A stretch of DNA of 7,308 nucleotides, from assembly GCA_002339725.1 (NCBI GenBank), contig DDKN01000104.1, positions 1 through 7,308 of the forward strand. Reading direction: 5' to 3'. The notes beneath the pieces were generated by a model. It made no database searches. It was not told the origin of the DNA and saw nothing but the letters and a program-made list of their open reading frames with translations. The position numbers were made by a program, and so were the translations under genes. The stretch comes from Thiobacillus sp. UBA2597 (GTDB taxonomy: Bacteria > Pseudomonadota > Gammaproteobacteria > Burkholderiales > Thiobacillaceae). Positions 5,084-7,308 of the stretch are shown one piece after another. Numbering within the stretch: the first letter of the stretch is position 1; each line of letters begins with the position of its first letter.

Positions 5084-6376
5084 GGCGCGCCGCAGCGCCG
5101 CCCGCCGGCCGCGCTGGACGTCGATGCCCAAGAGCAGAACCAGACCGGCCAGAAAATAAATGCCGGTGAACAGCATGGCCAGACGGTGGTTGCTGCCGCT
5201 GGCCCAGGCGGCCGCGCCATAGGTCATGGGGCCGAGGATGGACGAGAGCTTCACCGCCAGCCCCCACAGACCGAAGAACTCGGCCCGGCGCGCGGCCGGG
5301 CTGAGATAGCCGACCAAGGCGCGCCCGGCCGACTGCGAGGCGCCCAGGCACAGGCCCGCGACATTGGCCGCCAGCCAGAACCGGCCGGGTTCGGTCGCGC
5401 TGTAGGCCAGCGCCACCATGAACAGCCAGCCGACCAAGGTGAATCCGATCGCCCGCTTGTGGCCGATGCGGTCCTGCACATAACCGAAACTCAAAGCGCC
5501 GATGGCGGCGGTGACATTGACCACCAGGATGAGCTCGATGGTCTGCCGGGTGTCGAACTGCATGGCCTGCTGGGCATAGACCGCGGCCAGGGCGATCACC
5601 GCCTGGATGCCGGCCTGGTAGAACACGATGCAGACGAGGAAGCGGAACAGATCGCGATGCCGCCGGGCGTGCGCCAGGCTGTCGGCCACCCGGCGCCAGG
5701 CGTCGCGCGCGAGGCCGACGACCGGCGGCTGAGGCGCGGCCCGCTCACGCAGGAACAGAAAGGTCGGCAGGGCGCACAGGGCGAACAGGCCGGCGGTGAG
5801 GAACATCACGCCGGGCACGAAGTCCTGCGCAGTGCCGCCGGCCGCCTGCACCCGGCTGACATAGGCCAGGGCGAGCGCCAGCACCAGCAAGCCGCCGACA
5901 TAACCCACGCCCCAGCCCCAGCCCGAGACCCGGCCCAGTGCCCGGCCGCGCGCCAGCTCGGGCAGGAAGGCGGCGATCAGGTTTTCGCCCATGCCGAAAA
6001 AGAAGTTGGACAGGGCGATCAGCGCCATGGCCAGGGCCACCTCGCCCGGGCCCGGCCAGGCCAAGAGGGCGGTGCCGAGCACGCAGCCGAGGGTGGAGAG
6101 CAACAGCAGTTTCTTCTTGGCGCCGTGCCGGTCGGCATAGGCGCCAAGCAGCGGCCCGGTGACCATGATCGCCGCGTAGGATACGGCCAGGGCCACGCTC
6201 CAGGCGAAGCTGGCCCAGGCGGCGTTGGCCGCGATCACCGCGACGAAGAAGGCGTTGTAGACCGCGGTGATCACCACCGTGGTGTAGCCGGAATTGGCGA
6301 AGTCATACATGGCCCAGGCCCAGACCTCGCGTTTTTTCACCCCGGGATTGAGGGCGCCCGCCCGATTGGATGCCAA
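5078..6376 (-). CDS. Major facilitator transporter, UMF1/Atg22-like family
   Basis: This is a predicted inner-membrane transporter of the UMF1 (Atg22-like) group of the major facilitator superfamily; the substrate is unknown. Fungal Atg22 exports amino acids from the vacuole, but that should not be carried over to bacteria. The product is 432 residues with about 12 hydrophobic segments between 31 and 418. The typical N-terminal motif WAWAMYDFANSGY is at 19-31. Motif A occurs in both halves: GAYADRHGAKKK (78-89) and GYVQDRIGHKR (298-308). A polar loop (about 210-245) separates the two six-helix halves. The start chosen is TTG (6374-6376), because GGAGG (6384-6388) lies 7 nt before it; GTG at 6340 and ATG at residue 23 lack a ribosome binding site. 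It diverges from metG and overlaps the peroxiredoxin gene at its 3' end. Nothing ties it functionally to either neighbour. Confidence 0.9.
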   Translation of the reverse strand: MASNRAGALNPGVKKREVWAWAMYDFANSGYTTVVITAVYNAFFVAVIAANAAWASFAWSVALAVSYAAIMVTGPLLGAYADRHGAKKKLLLLSTLGCVLGTALLAWPGPGEVALAMALIALSNFFFGMGENLIAAFLPELARGRALGRVSGWGWGVGYVGGLLVLALALAYVSRVQAAGGTAQDFVPGVMFLTAGLFALCALPTFLFLRERAAPQPPVVGLARDAWRRVADSLAHARRHRDLFRFLVCIVFYQAGIQAVIALAAVYAQQAMQFDTRQTIELILVVNVTAAIGALSFGYVQDRIGHKRAIGFTLVGWLFMVALAYSATEPGRFWLAANVAGLCLGASQSAGRALVGYLSPAARRAEFFGLWGLAVKLSSILGPMTYGAAAWASGSNHRLAMLFTGIYFLAGLVLLLGIDVQRGRRAALRRAS

Positions 6377-6383
6377 AGAACCG

Positions 6384-6388
6384 CCTCC
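6384..6388 (-). promoter_or_regulatory. Ribosome binding site fixing a TTG start for the transporter
   Basis: GGAGG on the minus strand stands 7 nt from TTG (6374-6376). No comparable site precedes the downstream GTG or ATG, so it decides the start. Confidence 0.65.
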
Positions 6389-6395
6389 GAACGCG

Positions 6396-6401
6396 TAAAA
6401 T
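6396..6401 (+). promoter_or_regulatory. Candidate -10 box for metG
   Basis: TAAAAT (5 of 6 to TATAAT) lies 29 nt before the metG ATG in the only AT-rich part of the divergent spacer. No good -35 is found at 16-18 bp (CCAAAG at 17 bp). A TTGGAT at 6366-6371 is too far away (24 bp). On the minus strand the same bases give a weaker TATTTT that could serve the transporter gene. Confidence 0.35.
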
Positions 6402-6430
6402 AGCCGCCATTCTGAAATGAAACGCCGCTC

Positions 6431-7308
6431 ATGACACGCAAAATACTCGTCACCTCCGCCCTGCCCTATGCCAACGGCAGCATCCACCTGGGCCACCTGG
6501 TCGAATACATCCAGACCGACATCTGGGTGCGCTTCCAGAAGATGCGCGGCCACGAGTGCTGGTATGTCTGCGCCGACGACACCCACGGCACGCCGATCAT
6601 GCTGCGCGCCGAAAAGGAAGGCATCCGCCCCGAGCAGTTGATCGACCGGGTGTGGCACGAGCACAAGCGCGACTTCGACGGCTTCCACATCGGCTTCGAC
6701 AACTACTACTCGACCAATTCGCCGGAGAACCGCGCGTTCGCCAGCCAGATCTACCTCAAGCTGCGCGCGGCCGGCCTGATCGAGCAGCGCGCCATCGAGC
6801 AGTTCTACGACCCCGAGAAGGCGATGTTCCTGCCCGACCGCTTCATCAAGGGCACCTGCCCCAAATGCAAAGCGGCGGACCAGTACGGCGACAGCTGCGA
6901 AGTCTGCGGCGCCACCTATGCGCCGACCGACCTGATCGACCCCTATTCCGCCGTGTCCGGCGCCAAGCCGGTGCGCAAGACCTCCGAGCACTACTTCTTC
7001 GCCCTGGGCAAGTGCGAGGCCTTCCTGAAAGAATGGACCCGCAGCGGCACCCTCCAGCCCGAGGCCGCCAACAAGATGGACGAGTGGTTCAGCGCGGGGC
7101 TCACCGACTGGGACATCTCACGCGATGCGCCCTACTTCGGCTTCGAGATCCCAGATGCGCCGGGCAAGTACTTCTACGTCTGGCTCGACGCCCCGGTCGG
7201 CTACATGGCCAGCTTCAAGAAGCTCTGCGCGGATAAGGGCATCGACTTCGACGCGTACTGGAAGAAGGACTCGACCACCGAGCTCTACCACTTCATCGGC
7301 AAGGACAT
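6431..7308 (+). CDS. metG: Methionyl-tRNA synthetase (5' part, runs off the window)
   Basis: MetG charges elongator and initiator tRNA-Met with methionine using ATP. Only the first 292 codons of a protein of roughly 550-720 residues are present, and the frame is open to the window end. The N-terminus TRKILVTSALPYANGSIHLGHL contains the class I HIGH motif as HLGH (19-22). The catalytic domain carries the zinc-knuckle insertion with CPKC (C143, C146) and CEVC (C156, C159). Downstream are WFSAGLTDWDISRDAPYFG (219-237) and KYFYVWLDAPVGYMAS (246-261), conserved blocks of the methionine site. The KMSKS loop, anticodon-binding domain and any C-terminal dimer domain lie outside. The ATG matches the family start, although no clear Shine-Dalgarno sequence precedes it. 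A 5-codon ORF (6417-6434) overlaps this start by ATGA. Confidence 0.97.
   Translation, partial: MTRKILVTSALPYANGSIHLGHLVEYIQTDIWVRFQKMRGHECWYVCADDTHGTPIMLRAEKEGIRPEQLIDRVWHEHKRDFDGFHIGFDNYYSTNSPENRAFASQIYLKLRAAGLIEQRAIEQFYDPEKAMFLPDRFIKGTCPKCKAADQYGDSCEVCGATYAPTDLIDPYSAVSGAKPVRKTSEHYFFALGKCEAFLKEWTRSGTLQPEAANKMDEWFSAGLTDWDISRDAPYFGFEIPDAPGKYFYVWLDAPVGYMASFKKLCADKGIDFDAYWKKDSTTELYHFIGKD

Noticed and set aside
5186..6403. 405-codon plus-strand open frame opposite the transporter
   Set aside because: The translation is highly charged and Gly/Gln/Arg-rich, mirroring the membrane protein on the other strand; no motif.
6377..6991. N-terminal extension of the transporter frame to 637 residues
   Set aside because: The extension runs antisense through the conserved start of metG and is not part of the UMF1 family. 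A TTG start with GGAGG at normal spacing explains the true N-terminus.
6556..7236. 226-codon plus-strand open frame inside metG
   Set aside because: It is in the wrong frame; the neighbouring frame encodes clear methionyl-tRNA synthetase from 6431 to the window end.
1..7308. Mobile elements, CRISPR arrays, toxin-antitoxin or defence genes
   Set aside because: No direct-repeat arrays, transposase motifs, integrase, or small paired genes were found. Apart from spacers, the window is filled by core genes and one transporter with uniform high-GC composition.

Overview
The window is a high-GC chromosomal stretch of core translation genes. The organism is most likely a betaproteobacterium. This rests on gene order (tRNA-Val, thrS, infC, rpmI, rplT, pheS), the look of the proteins and the proteobacterial-type promoters. 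Genus cannot be told from this sequence. There is no sign of a mobile element, CRISPR array, prophage or foreign gene.

Bases 43-4487 (minus strand, reading right to left) hold the translation block. A sigma70-type promoter at 4500-4528 drives a CCA-encoding tRNA-Val(GAC). A strong intrinsic terminator follows, and then thrS (threonyl-tRNA synthetase), infC (IF3), rpmI (L35), rplT (L20) and pheS (phenylalanyl-tRNA synthetase alpha). A second intrinsic terminator/attenuator separates rplT from pheS. pheT is expected further left but is not recognisable in the first 42 bases. infC appears to start at AUA, as expected for IF3 autoregulation. A structured 180-nt gap between infC and rpmI could be an L20-type translational operator. 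A hairpin also encloses the thrS stop codon. Together these suggest that one operon is tuned at every junction by RNA structure, so that ribosomal proteins, initiation factor and synthetases are made in different amounts.

Bases 4488-4618 are a divergent promoter region: tRNA-Val fires left and a bcp-type peroxiredoxin (4619-5083) fires right. The peroxiredoxin lacks the usual resolving cysteines. It collides tail to tail, with a 6-nt overlap, with a UMF1/Atg22-like major facilitator transporter (5078-6376, minus) that starts at TTG behind a strong ribosome binding site.

Bases 6377-6430 are a short divergent spacer leading to metG (methionyl-tRNA synthetase, plus strand), which runs off the right end of the window.

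I found no wholly new system. The points that deserve a second look are regulatory: how thrS is transcribed past a terminator 22 nt before its start codon, the leaderless attenuator before pheS, the candidate L20 operator, and the atypical peroxiredoxin.
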